Source: Ziziphus jujuba (lineage: Eukaryota; Streptophyta; Magnoliopsida; Rosales; Rhamnaceae). Taken from it: a DNA stretch of 64,000 nt. Both the position numbers and the translations under genes were made by a program. Every line of letters begins with the position of its first letter. The stretch's first letter is position 1. The notes under the pieces are model-generated. The model was given only the letters and a program-made list of their open reading frames with translations, searched no databases and was not told the DNA's origin. This document shows, in pieces, positions 48,664-58,588 of the stretch. The stretch covers positions 19,321,501 through 19,385,500 of the forward strand of contig NC_083389.1 in assembly GCF_031755915.1 (NCBI RefSeq), in the 5' to 3' direction.

Positions 48664-49116
48664 CTCCTCCTTGGCAATTTTGTATGAGATGTGGAGAAGT
48701 CCTCTCAATATCTCAAATCTCTTCTTTCCCAATGGCTTGGTGAAGATATCCGCCAAGTTCTCCTCGGAAGTCACATACTCCAACTTCACTTCACCACTTG
48801 CTTCAAATTCCCTTAAGGAATGATACTTGACAGGTATGTGCTTGGTCCTCCCATGTTGGACTGGATTTTGTGCAATTGCTATTGCTGAAGTATTGTCACA
48901 CAATATTACCGTGGCTTCCTCTTGCTTCAAGCTCAAGTCCTCCAATAATTTCCTAAGCCAAACACCTTGATTAGCACAACTTGAGCAAGCAATATACTCG
49001 GCTTCCGCGGTGCTTTGTGCAACGGTTTGTTGCTTCTTGGAATTCCATGAGAAAGGACCATTTCCAAGAGTGTAAATGTAGCCCGATGTGCTCTTGCTAT
49101 CATCCAAAGAACCAGC
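48658..49116 (-). pseudogene. RNase H C-terminal part of the young copia polyprotein
   Basis: In the same frame as pol, directly after the stop at 49117-49119. Reads AGSLDDSKSTSGYIYTLG, then QSTAEAEYIACSS, ILCDNTSAIAIAQNP, HIPVKYHSLRE and DIFTKPLGKKRFEILRGLL, which are the copia RNase H C-terminal blocks. It ends at 48658, overlapping the 3' LTR by six bases. The stop replaces a Trp expected in GYSDSDW, i.e. TGG to TAG. Confidence 0.93.
48664..48674 (-). other. polypurine tract of the young copia
   Basis: On the minus strand CCAAGGAGGAG abuts the 3' LTR. It primes plus-strand DNA synthesis in this class of element. Confidence 0.85.
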
Positions 49117-51717
49117 CTAATCACTATCACTATAACCAAGCAAAGCTTCATTCATGCCATCCTTGTACCATATAGCAAAATCACTAGTACATTTCAAATA
49201 CCTTAGGATTCTTTTTGCACAACTAAGATGATTTTGTGATGGACTATACATAAATCTTGACAAAACAGCCACACTAAACATGATATCCGGTCTAGTAGAG
49301 CATACATATAAAAGGCTACCAATTAAACTTCTATAGATGGAAGGATTTACCTTTGGAGAATCATCATCCTTCACCAACTTGGTGCCTTCATTCATAGGTG
49401 TGGCAACGCTATTACAATCCTCCATGTCAAACTTCTTGAGCAGCTCCTTCACATAGCTTTCTTGAGATATGAAGATGCCCTTGGATGATTGGACAACTTC
49501 AATTCCAAGAAAGTATTTCATCTCTCCAAGGCTAGACATCTCAAAGTTCAATTCTAGCTCACTTTTGAAATTGCTCACTTCTTTCTCATTACCACCGGTC
49601 ACTAGGAGGTCATCAACATAAAGAGAAACCAACACCATGCAACCATGAGTCCTAATATACAATGTAGGCTCATTAGGACTCCTCCTAAATCCATGCTTTG
49701 TCAAAAAACCATCTATCTTGGCATACCATGCCCTAGGAGCTTGTTTAAGGCCATACAAGGCCTTGTGTAGCTTGTATACCTTCTCTTCACTTCCTTTCTT
49801 CACAAAACCTTCAGGTTGCACAACATAGACCTCCTCCTTCAATATTCCATTCAAGAAGGCTGACTTCACATCAAGGTGATATACTTTCCAAGACTTTCGT
49901 ACCGAAATTGCAAGAAGAAGTCTTATGGTTTCCATCCTTGCAACCGGTGCAAAAGTCTCTCCATAATCCACACCGGCTTGTTGTGCATATCCTTTGACAA
50001 CAAGCCTTGCCTTGTGCTTATTTATGGACCCATCCGGATTGTACTTGGTCCTAAAGATCCACTTCACCCCAATAGCATTCTTTCCCTTCGGTTTTGTTAC
50101 CAAGCTCCAAGTGTCATTCTTGTTTATCACATCGATTTCATCTTGCATGGCTTGTCTCCACTCCTTTCTTACCATAGCCTCATGGACATTGATTGGATCA
50201 CTCAATGCCACATTACACCTTTCATAAATCTCATTAAGAGGTCTTGTGCCTCTCACACCATCACCAATCTCCAAATCAGCCCCTATGGAGATTTCTAGCT
50301 TCTCATCATATTCATCATCATGGGCAGCACCTTCATCATTTCCTTGTTCCTCATCATTATCATGAGCTTCAAGCCGATTGTCTTCATCCATACTAGCCAA
50401 CTCCTCCTTACTACAAACCCATTTAGCTTCCTCATCAACTTTCACATCTCTACTTATCATAAGTTTCTTGGTTTCCAAGTTATACACTCTATATCCCTTG
50501 GTCACATCACTATAGCCAACCAAAACACCAACTTGTGACCTTTCATCAAGCTTTCCTCTCTCCTCTTGTGGTACTAGGATGTAACAAATGCTTCCAAATA
50601 CCCTTAGATGATCAAGAGAAGGCTTATATCCAAACCAAAGCTCAAATGGGGTTTTACTCCTCAAAGACTTGGAGTAAAGCCTATTTTGGATGTAGATGGA
50701 TGTATTAACTCCTTCGGCCCAAAACTTCTTTGGCAAGCCACTTTCAAACAACAAACATCTAGCCATCTCCATGATGGTACGGTTTTTCCTTTCAAATACA
50801 CCATTTTGTTGTGGTGTGTATGGTGTAGTGAATTGATGAACTATACCATGATCCTTACAAAGTTGTTTGAAAGCCTCACTTGTGTATTCCCCACCATTGT
50901 CCGTCCTTAACACCTTTATAGTGCAACCGGATTGATTTTGCACTAACTTCATAAATTCTACAAACTTCTCCAAAGCTTGTGATTTTCTTTCAAGGAAATA
51001 CACCCAACACATTCTTGAGTAATCATCAATGAAAGTTATGAAATACTTGCTGCCATTTAAGGATGGAATACTCATAGGACCACAAATATCCGAATGTATA
51101 AGTCCTAACTTCTCCTTTGATCTCCAAGAACAAGATTGAAATGCTAGCCTAGTATGCTTTCCTTTTTGACACACTTCACACACATGTTCTTGCTTCTCCA
51201 ACAATGGCATGTCTCTAACAAGTTCATGTGTGCCTACCAATGACTTAAAGCTAGCATGGCCTAGTCTTTTATGCCAAAGTTGAGAGGTGTTCTCAACTTT
51301 GGTGTTCAATGCAACCGATGCACCATTTTCATCCATATTCAACCTAAAATTCTTGTTCTTCATTCCAACACACATTAATTCATTTCCATGTGGATCAACT
51401 ATAGTGCATGTCATGTTTGAGAAGTGTAATGCATATTTGTTCTCAAGCATTTGACCTACACTAAGTAAGTTCTCACATAAAGAAGGTACATAGAGAACAT
51501 CATGGATAGTTTTGATACCTTTGGTGGTGTGTATCACCACATCTCCTTTGCCTTTCACTTCCATCAAGACTCCATTTCCAATTTTGACTTTGTTGTGGCT
51601 GCTCATATCCAAGTTTGTGAACCACTCATGCTTGTGAGACATATGGTGTGTTGCTCCACTATCAATGATCCATCCTTCATCATTCTTGATACTACTAAAA
51701 CAAGTAGCAACAAACAA
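49117..51717 (-). CDS. copia protease-integrase-RT-RNase H open frame (866 codons)
   Basis: Part of the Gag-Pol polyprotein that copies the element RNA into DNA and integrates it. Residue positions in this frame: protease DSGATHHM with catalytic Asp 19; integrase zinc finger HKRLGH...CEVCQKGKH around 150-190; DDE core with HSDICGPM, RTDNGGEY and PQQNGVFERKNR around 213-315. RT follows with KWIFRTKYNPDG, YHLDVKSAFLNG and the catalytic YVDD in LYVDDLLVTGG near 715-725. RNase H begins at its end (GYSDSD). The frame opens after an in-frame TAA that separates it from gag, and closes at a TAG inside RNase H where Trp is expected. The copia gene order is intact and the catalytic motifs are all present, so it could still code for active domains. 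Confidence 0.95.
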   Translation of the reverse strand: MFVATCFSSIKNDEGWIIDSGATHHMSHKHEWFTNLDMSSHNKVKIGNGVLMEVKGKGDVVIHTTKGIKTIHDVLYVPSLCENLLSVGQMLENKYALHFSNMTCTIVDPHGNELMCVGMKNKNFRLNMDENGASVALNTKVENTSQLWHKRLGHASFKSLVGTHELVRDMPLLEKQEHVCEVCQKGKHTRLAFQSCSWRSKEKLGLIHSDICGPMSIPSLNGSKYFITFIDDYSRMCWVYFLERKSQALEKFVEFMKLVQNQSGCTIKVLRTDNGGEYTSEAFKQLCKDHGIVHQFTTPYTPQQNGVFERKNRTIMEMARCLLFESGLPKKFWAEGVNTSIYIQNRLYSKSLRSKTPFELWFGYKPSLDHLRVFGSICYILVPQEERGKLDERSQVGVLVGYSDVTKGYRVYNLETKKLMISRDVKVDEEAKWVCSKEELASMDEDNRLEAHDNDEEQGNDEGAAHDDEYDEKLEISIGADLEIGDGVRGTRPLNEIYERCNVALSDPINVHEAMVRKEWRQAMQDEIDVINKNDTWSLVTKPKGKNAIGVKWIFRTKYNPDGSINKHKARLVVKGYAQQAGVDYGETFAPVARMETIRLLLAISVRKSWKVYHLDVKSAFLNGILKEEVYVVQPEGFVKKGSEEKVYKLHKALYGLKQAPRAWYAKIDGFLTKHGFRRSPNEPTLYIRTHGCMVLVSLYVDDLLVTGGNEKEVSNFKSELELNFEMSSLGEMKYFLGIEVVQSSKGIFISQESYVKELLKKFDMEDCNSVATPMNEGTKLVKDDDSPKVNPSIYRSLIGSLLYVCSTRPDIMFSVAVLSRFMYSPSQNHLSCAKRILRYLKCTSDFAIWYKDGMNEALLGYSDSD

Positions 51718-51765
51718 CTCTTCGGATTCACTATCACTTACATTATCTTTAGCAACATTTGCTTG

Positions 51766-52641
51766 TTACTTATCTTTCTTGTTAGCCTTGCATACTCTCT
51801 CCACATGACCCTTTTGTTGGCATTTATGGCAAAATGCATCCGGACTCCACCAACACCTTCTTGGATGATGACCTTTCTTCTTGCAATGGTGACAAGGTTC
51901 ATAGGACTTCCTCTCGGGTTTGCTAGTTTCACCTTTCTCCTTTATGACCTTAAGGTTGTTCTTCTTTTGATTTTGTGTCTTTTGATGTTGTTTAGACACA
52001 AATGCAGCCTCCATTGATTCTTCATGCCTAATCCTCCTCCTTTGCTCCGTAGCTTGCAAGGCATTCACCAACTCGGTCAAGGAAATTTCATTTAGGTTCC
52101 TTGACTCCTCCAATGAAGATATCTTAGCTTCAAACCTCTCGGGCAAGGAGACCAACACCTTCTCCACAATCCTTTGATCACTTAATCTTTCACCTAGCAC
52201 CCTAATTTGATTCACCACATTAAGAAGCCTTGTGGTGAACTCCTTAACTGTTTCTTTGTCTTTCATCTTGATAGTCTCAAACTCCCTCCTTAGGTTAAGG
52301 ATTTGCATTTGCCTTGTCCTTGCACTCCCTTGGAACTCATCTTGAAGTTTGTCCCAAGCTTCTTTGGCACTCTCACATGCCATTATCCTTGTGAAAATGG
52401 TATCACTAATACAAGAATGAATGGCGGTGAGAGCCTTGAAACCTTTAGCCAATTCCTCCTCATGGTGCTTGATTTGGTTGACCGTTGCCCCTTGTCTCAA
52501 AGGCTCGGGTTCTTGGGGATTTATGGTGACCTCCCAAAGACCATAAGCCTTCAAGTAGGCTTGCATCTTGATACTCCAAATGTTGTAGTTCTCCCCATTG
52601 AAGATAGGAGGAGAAGGAGTTGAAAAACTTGAAGAAGCCAT
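51766..52641 (-). CDS. copia Gag (291 residues) with two CCHC knuckles
   Basis: Gag forms the cytoplasmic particle that packages element RNA. ATG 52641 starts MASSSFSTPSPPIFNGENYN. UBN2-type core blocks follow: KMQAYLKAYGLWEV, ACESAKEAWDKLQDEFQG and FTTRLLNVVNQIRVLGE. Near the C-terminus are two zinc knuckles, CHHCKKKGHHPRRC and CHKCQQKGHVERVC (about residues 250-285). The frame ends at TAA (51768-51766), but the same frame continues into pol after it, so the usual copia Gag-Pol fusion would need readthrough or the stop is a mutation. The 5' leader is about 120 bp. Confidence 0.95.
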   Translation of the reverse strand: MASSSFSTPSPPIFNGENYNIWSIKMQAYLKAYGLWEVTINPQEPEPLRQGATVNQIKHHEEELAKGFKALTAIHSCISDTIFTRIMACESAKEAWDKLQDEFQGSARTRQMQILNLRREFETIKMKDKETVKEFTTRLLNVVNQIRVLGERLSDQRIVEKVLVSLPERFEAKISSLEESRNLNEISLTELVNALQATEQRRRIRHEESMEAAFVSKQHQKTQNQKKNNLKVIKEKGETSKPERKSYEPCHHCKKKGHHPRRCWWSPDAFCHKCQQKGHVERVCKANKKDK

Positions 52642-52760
52642 GTGAATGTTGCTTTCTAGTATGAAGGAATATGAAAATATATTTGTGCTTTCAAGTATCT
52701 CTTCACTCTCAAGGAATGAACCAGCCCAAAAACCTCACAAATGTCACAAAAATGTGCCTT

Positions 52761-52772
52761 GCTCTGATACCA
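52761..52772 (-). other. primer-binding site of the young copia
   Basis: On the minus strand TGGTATCAGAGC, an exact match to the initiator Met tRNA complement, three bases inside the 5' LTR. Confidence 0.93.
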
Positions 52773-52775
52773 CTT

Positions 52776-53811
52776 TGTTGGGGTGAGAAGGTTATGACCA
52801 AGAGCAAGCTAGCTTGAAGTGTTAGCAACAAGCAAGCTTTTGGTGATGCTCTTGGGAATGGTTGTGTGTGAGTTGTGTTTTTAGGTTTTGGTTATGGTGT
52901 TTTCTGGTTTTTAGGGTTCCTAGAGTGTTCTAAGGTGTTGAAGAAGAGATAAGAAGAAAGGAACCACGTTGCTTTTGAAAAATGAGGCTTGGATGTGTAG
53001 CCATTTCATTCATTTTACTATATAAGCTTGAAATTACAACTAGTTCACACATGCCAAGCATGTGAGCTTACAAAATGAGTAAAATATTTGAAATTTAAAA
53101 AGTAAAATGGTCAACACCTAACTTTTCATACACAAAAGAGTCAAAAACCAGCTGCAACATGTCTATTCCAAATATAGTAAAAAGTGGCACATGGTTTGAA
53201 CTAAGTTCCCATTGTTTAACTAGTTTGGGTAAACAACCAAACTAGCTTCACCTACTTAGTTTCCCTTTGTATATGCCTATGAAACTTGGTTTGAAGCATC
53301 CTTGGTCATCAATAAATATTGTTCCAAGAGCTAGGAATGTTCTGGAACCGGATCATGGGCCAAACAGCTCCAAAACTGACCCATACTCTGCATACTGGGC
53401 CCATCAGATACAGCAATCTGTTTGGAATAGAAAATGGACTTTCCCATGTCATTTGGACCTGAAATTTGAACCATAGTCTTCTATATATGTCTGTAGACAT
53501 CCCTCAAAATTTCAGCCCAAAACTCCATTTGAAACCTGAGATATAAGATAAATAGTAGAACTATGTTGCTGGAAATTATGAATCCAGCACCATAGGCATT
53601 TCAAGCATAACATTCCTACTCTTTTGTACATAATTTTGCCTATACTTTTGCATACATAACTTAGGTACAAAACATTATCAAAATATACCTTGCATAAATT
53701 AAAACATACAAAAAAAAATATAAACTCATAAAAGGAAAGGATTTGATACCAAGGTGTGCATGCTAGCCCGTGACATGCACCATCAAGTGGCAAAATTGCC
53801 ACACTTCAACA
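52776..53811 (-). repeat. 5' LTR of the young copia
   Basis: 1036 bp, nearly identical to 47627-48663. A TATA-like TTATATAG (minus strand) lies at 53018-53025; in this copy it would drive the element transcript. Confidence 0.96.
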
Positions 53812-53816
53812 CAAGA

Positions 53817-54179
53817 AACATCAAAGTTGGATTCAAAATCCAGAAAATGTATTTTCTCAGGATATGCTGATGGAGTTAAGGGGTATCACCTGTTGGATCC
53901 CACTATCCATAAGGTGATAATCAGCAGAGATGTGATATTTATAGACGATAAAATATAAGAAAAAGAAAATGATAGCACTTCGAAAGAGAAACCAGAGACT
54001 ACATATTATGGTTTAAGTTAAAGAACGACAAGAAGAAAAAGTTCTAGATTCTTTTGAAGTAGCAACAAAACATGAAAAACAAGAGCAAGTTGAGTTTGCA
54101 ATTCCATAAGTTCAATGGTCAACTAGGGAGAGAAGAGAACCAGCTTGGCAGTCAGAATATATTATAGAGGTAAATGTTG
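53817..54179 (+). pseudogene. integrase C-terminal remnant of the 45-kb copia
   Basis: Reads TSKLDSKSRKCIFSGYADG, VKGYHLLDP and VIISRDVIFIDD, the integrase C-terminal region of copia proteins, and then decays (stops near 53956 and 54019). It belongs with 46441-47626. It ends at the gypsy LTR start at 54180. Confidence 0.82.
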
Positions 54180-54585
54180 TGTCAGGACCCATCAAGTATC
54201 CCTTCCCGGAACCCTAGATAAGTCCTAATCCTAGGAAAAATCCTACTAGATCCTCCTACGGAAAATCTGACAGTACCTCCCTTAAATGTTGACCATGATC
54301 CAAAAATTACATGTATGAAAACACACTTCTGTAAAGTATTACCTTATCCTTCCCACCTTACTACAAATAATTCCACAAATGACAGCACTTCGATAACAAA
54401 ATATCAACATATATACATATACTGGATAAACCAGGATTATCTTTAAATATGCATGTCCACCCACACCACCCACTTAGTGTCGTACTACATTTTATATTGT
54501 TTTACAAGCGTACCAATGTATAATGTAGATAAGAATGTAATAAGAAAACAATAGTAATAGTAATATTAATAGCAATAATAGCACA

Positions 54586-54782
54586 ACTTACCCAAAGGCT
54601 ATCATACTTACCCAAAGGCTAATATACTTATCCAAAGGCTAACATACTTGTCTGAAGGCTTACATACTTGCTCGAAGGCTTTCATACTTACCTAAAGGTG
54701 AACACTTACCCAAGGGCTATCGTACTTGCCGATGGCTATTGGTCTTACCCGTAAGCTGTGATACTTATCTGAAGATTACCAT
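54586..54782 (+). repeat. 20-bp minisatellite, about 10 units
   Basis: The unit consensus is near ACTTACCCAAAGGCTATCAT. The first three units are nearly identical and later ones drift. Confined to this LTR-like fragment. Confidence 0.9.
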
Positions 54783-55080
54783 ATAATAATAATAATAATA
54801 ATAATAGTTGATGATAATAAAAGCAAACAAAATAATAATAATAATAATAAAAAATAAACAATGGAAATAACAATTAAAATATTCATAATAATAATAATAA
54901 TAATAATAACAAAGATATTAATGATGGTGATGATAATCGTAGTAGTAATAATAATAATAATAACTGCTAATAATGATAATAATAATAATTAATTAATTAA
55001 TTAATAATAGTAATAATAATAATAACAATATTAATAACAACAATAATATTGATAATAGTAATAACAATAAAGCAAATAAG
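54783..55080 (+). repeat. (AAT)n-rich tract
   Basis: Interrupted AAT/ATA repeats over about 300 bp, including a TTAATTAATTAATTAATAAT segment near 54990. Confidence 0.93.
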
Positions 55081-55436
55081 AATAATATTAGAGGATCAAA
55101 TCATGAATAGATAAGGTAATATAAAATAAAATAGTATTTCAAAATTCATAAACATACAATGAACTTTGCACACTCGTATCGGGGTACATATGATACCATA
55201 TAACATGCTATGTCGCCGGCACCCTGCTACCAATACAGTCGAGGGTGGTTGCCTGTTATTGCCGTCCGATCCCCTAGACGCGTAGGCAACAGAGTTATAA
55301 AGCTAAGCTATTCATGGGCCGAGTCGAATCATTGCCCCCATACAGTGTGATACATACAAACATAGTATAATATATCGATATCTATATATAAATATATATA
55401 TATATATATATACAAGTATATATGAAAAAGATACTT

Positions 55437-55612
55437 TGTCAGGACCCGTCCAGAATTCCTCCTCCGGAACCCTAGACAGCCCTGATCCCAGGGAAATACC
55501 ACCGAACCTTCCAACGGAAAATCCGGCAGCACCTCCCCTAAGGGATTTACTTACCACAAATTTACCTGCACTGAAAACACACTTCAAAAATATCCCCTTA
55601 TTCCTCCCACAA
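55437..55612 (-). repeat. gypsy 3' LTR, outer part
   Basis: TGTCAGGACCCGTCC start at 55437, then the first 176 bp of the LTR, ending in CACAA (55608-55612), which is the duplication created by the LTR inserted at 55613. The LTR resumes at 58589. Confidence 0.92.
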
Positions 55613-58588
55613 TGTCAGGACCCGTCCAGAATTCCTTCCCCGGAACCCTAGACAGCCCTGATCCCAGGGAAACCCTACCGAACTCTCCAACGGAAAATCC
55701 GACAGAGCCTCCCCTAAGGGATTTACTTACCACAACTACCTGCACTGAAAACACACTTCTAAAAATATCCCCTTATTCCTCCCATAATACTACAAATTGA
55801 TTCCACAAATTGCAGCACTTCAAAATAAATACAGTAATCCAGTGCATAATAAATACAACAAGAATGAAAGAAATATTACAACTGCAATAAAAGAAAAACA
55901 GGGTACAGTACGAACTAAAACAGCGAGGAAGATCAAGTCCGCTCCGAGTGAACACCGACAACCTGGTACCTAGAGGAACGGAATTTAAGAGTGTGAGATG
56001 CTAATCATCTCAGTGAGCGACCCTACTACTATACCATATAATATCACAGTAATAAGTATAAATAATAATTATTTGGAAATAATAATTTCTCTCAAAACCC
56101 TTACAATTCTCTCAGTTGGAAAGGTTCCCCTTTTAAAACATTTTCACAAAACCCTTTATTCATATTCCCCGAAAACCAAGACATCAAATAAATATCCGAA
56201 CAGTAATAATTAATTTTATTTTTCCAATACAGTTTCCAAACATTTTATTTTTAAAACACAGTTCCAAAAATCAGTTGATGCACCCACTATATACCAGTGG
56301 CGCCAACAGTACCCAGCGTCCCAAGGTACCGCCAGACAGGAGGTTATAGAAAGAAACCGGCATACGGTCGCGTGGCGTCCCACAGCGCCGCTGCTAACCT
56401 GGTGTCCCGGCCAAAGGGGGGTGGCCGCCCTCTCCGATGGCATCCACAGGACACCCTCATAATATCAACCGCGCGCTACTCACACCCACCTGCGCGCTAA
56501 TCACAACCGTGTGCACACTAACCATATCACATATACCATATCACATAATCAGAACACCAGTACGTGCACGGTGCATCTAAAAATTATAAAATCCATAAAT
56601 TTAAATCATAAAACAAATTTCACATTTTTCATAAGCATAGCGGGCATAATCCATCCGCTCGAACCGGAAAATTTTCCACAATTTCCTTATAATCCATACC
56701 ATAAATTCCATGATTTTCAAATCCACCAACTCCCAAATCCATCAATTCAAATATCCACATTTTTTCCAAGCATAAATAATTTCTCGAAATATCATAATCA
56801 AATCCCATAATATTTTATGGGCATATTTCATAAAAATTGAAATCACCAACATAACCAAATATTTTCCTTGAAATATTTGAAAATCAAATCGTGCCCAATT
56901 TACCATTAAAACCACACCAATTTCAAAATCCTCAAAACCATAAAATAATTCCACACGGCATAAATTTGTAGAATTCGCATTTTCTTAAATCCAATAAATT
57001 CATAAATAATTCTACAATAAATCCAATAAATATTTGGCACATAGAAATTAAATTCCAAATATTTAATTCACACATAATATATTCATCAATTAAATTCCCC
57101 AAAATTAATTTGAAGGTGGGTCACTCACCTGGAGCACGCAATTAACCCATGATCCACTACGGGATCAATTCTACGACTCACCAGTGCTCCTAGAACAAAA
57201 TTCACAGACAGTCAAATAAATTAATATTTTATTCGGGTAAATAATACCCGGTACCCGGGGGGTCAAAACACAACGATAACTAAAATTTACGAATCATATA
57301 CCGAATCGAAGCTCGAGTGATGCTAATCACAGATCCGGTCTTAATTTCCGATGATCGTACCCGACGGGGTTTGAATTTTATCGGGAAGCTTTTCGGGTTT
57401 CGGCTCCGCAATTCTCCCAAACCGTCGCGAATTGGTGGAAACGGAAGTCGGATTTGGGTTCAGGAGGTCGAACACTGCGGACTGGAGCTGGCCGGAATTT
57501 TCGGGTACTCGCCGGAACAGTATTTTCCGGCGGGCCGCCACGTCACCGGCAACCGTCGCCGGAACAGTAATTTCCGACGGTGGCCGTTTGCTGTGAAATT
57601 TTGCAGATTTGTAGATTGTGAGGAGAGCAATCCAACGGGACCGACGGTGAGCAAAACGGAGGTCGGACGGCGGAGAAATCACCGTTTGAAGATTTTCGAC
57701 CCCTCGCCGGAAAACGCTCCGATCCCGGCGCGTCGGTGGTCCGATGGCCGTGATTTTTGGTGGGTAGGCCGGACTTGAGGAGAGGATGCTGGGTGTATGG
57801 CGCGTGTACTGTTTATCGGCCGGAATAGTGCCGATTCGCGGTGGCCGGCGGTGGAGGGGAAAAATCGCCGCCAAACTTCGGACGTCCGATCCGGGCGCGT
57901 CCGGCGGCCGTTCGCCGTGAAATTTGGAGGTTTTGCCGGAAATGAGGTGGGCAAGCTTTCTGTCCGGCGCGTGTACAGTAACTCGGCCGGAACAGTGGCA
58001 AAATCCGGTGGCCGGCGGGTCCTCTCTCTCTCTTTCTCTCTCCTCTCTCTCTTTCTCTCTCTTCTCTCTCTTTCTCTCTCTTCCCCGAGAGTTTTTCAAA
58101 ATTAAAACCCTGCGTGACACTGTTCATGCCACGTGGACCACTCAGAAGCTGACACGTGGCATTTTACTGTTCACGATCCAAAAACATTAAAATAATACGG
58201 TATCTGGTAAACTTCAAACGTCCATAACTTTTTAACCACATGTCCGATTTAAGCGTGCCGCTAGTCTATGAACTCGTATCGACGAGTACTTTACAACCAT
58301 ACAAGAGTCAACTCACAATTACATCACAAGAAAAAGTCAACTCCCGGCACCTTTTAGACAGTTTACACTTCAACTTGTTTTGCCCATAACTTTCAAACCG
58401 TAGCTTCGTTTTCGACGTGCTACTAGTCTACGAACTCAGGGCGTCATGCACTTCGCCACCGTACCCTAGTCAACTCAAAATTCTCACCGAGTCAAAAAGT
58501 CAACTTTTGACCCCCTTCGGTCAACGGTCAATGGTCAACCTCGGTCAACGTGCACGGATTCCGGTGCGATTCGGGACGGGGTGTTACA
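55613..58588 (-). repeat. solo gypsy LTR inserted in another LTR, CACAA duplication
   Basis: Complete 2976-bp LTR (TGTCAGGACCC...GGTGTTACA) flanked by CACAA at 55608-55612 and 58589-58593. It carries the same internal parts as the other copies: CACGTG pair at 58130-58135 and 58153-58158, CT tract at 58022-58082, the 259-codon sense frame 57341-58120, and donor-like CCAGGTGAGTG near 57120-57131. Confidence 0.95.

Larger units (their letters stand above)
47627..53811 (-). mobile_element. young full-length Ty1/copia retrotransposon, 6185 bp, CAAGA target duplication
   Basis: LTRs at 47627-48663 and 52776-53811 flank a single minus-strand polyprotein frame with PBS and polypurine tract in place. 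CAAGA lies at 47622-47626 and 53812-53816. By eye the LTRs differ at about ten positions plus one A-run length difference over 1036 bp (about 1%). Under the often used rate of 1.3e-8 per site per year this would be roughly 0.4 million years; the rate is an assumption. Two in-frame nonsense codons interrupt the 1327-codon frame. The host site is the integrase of an older copia. Confidence 0.96.
44990..54179 (+). mobile_element. old Ty1/copia element, split by a younger copia and cut on the right by gypsy LTR sequence
   Basis: Primer site at 45566, gag from 45645, protease, then integrase up to 47626. The sequence resumes at 53817 after the inserted younger copia and its CAAGA duplication. It continues with the integrase C-terminal region to 54179, where a gypsy-type LTR start truncates it. 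No 3' LTR is seen. The left limit is approximate because the second LTR is lacking. Confidence 0.8.
54180..55436 (-). repeat. diverged gypsy-type LTR fragment
   Basis: The first about 240 bp (TGTCAGGACCCATCAAG...) resemble the start of the LTR family but differ at many positions. The rest is unlike the other copies: a 20-bp minisatellite, an AAT-rich tract, then a GC-richer patch (55160-55290) at a position comparable to the GC patch of the family. Possibly a related LTR family; the outer end is covered by the LTR starting at 55437. Confidence 0.6.

Noticed and set aside
49876..50910. Open frames of 72 to 140 codons on the + strand
   Set aside because: They are antisense to the intact copia pol frame and reflect its codon bias.
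54586..54782. Regularly spaced 20-bp repeats considered as a CRISPR-like array
   Set aside because: Units are contiguous and drift progressively with no unique spacers. This is a plant minisatellite.
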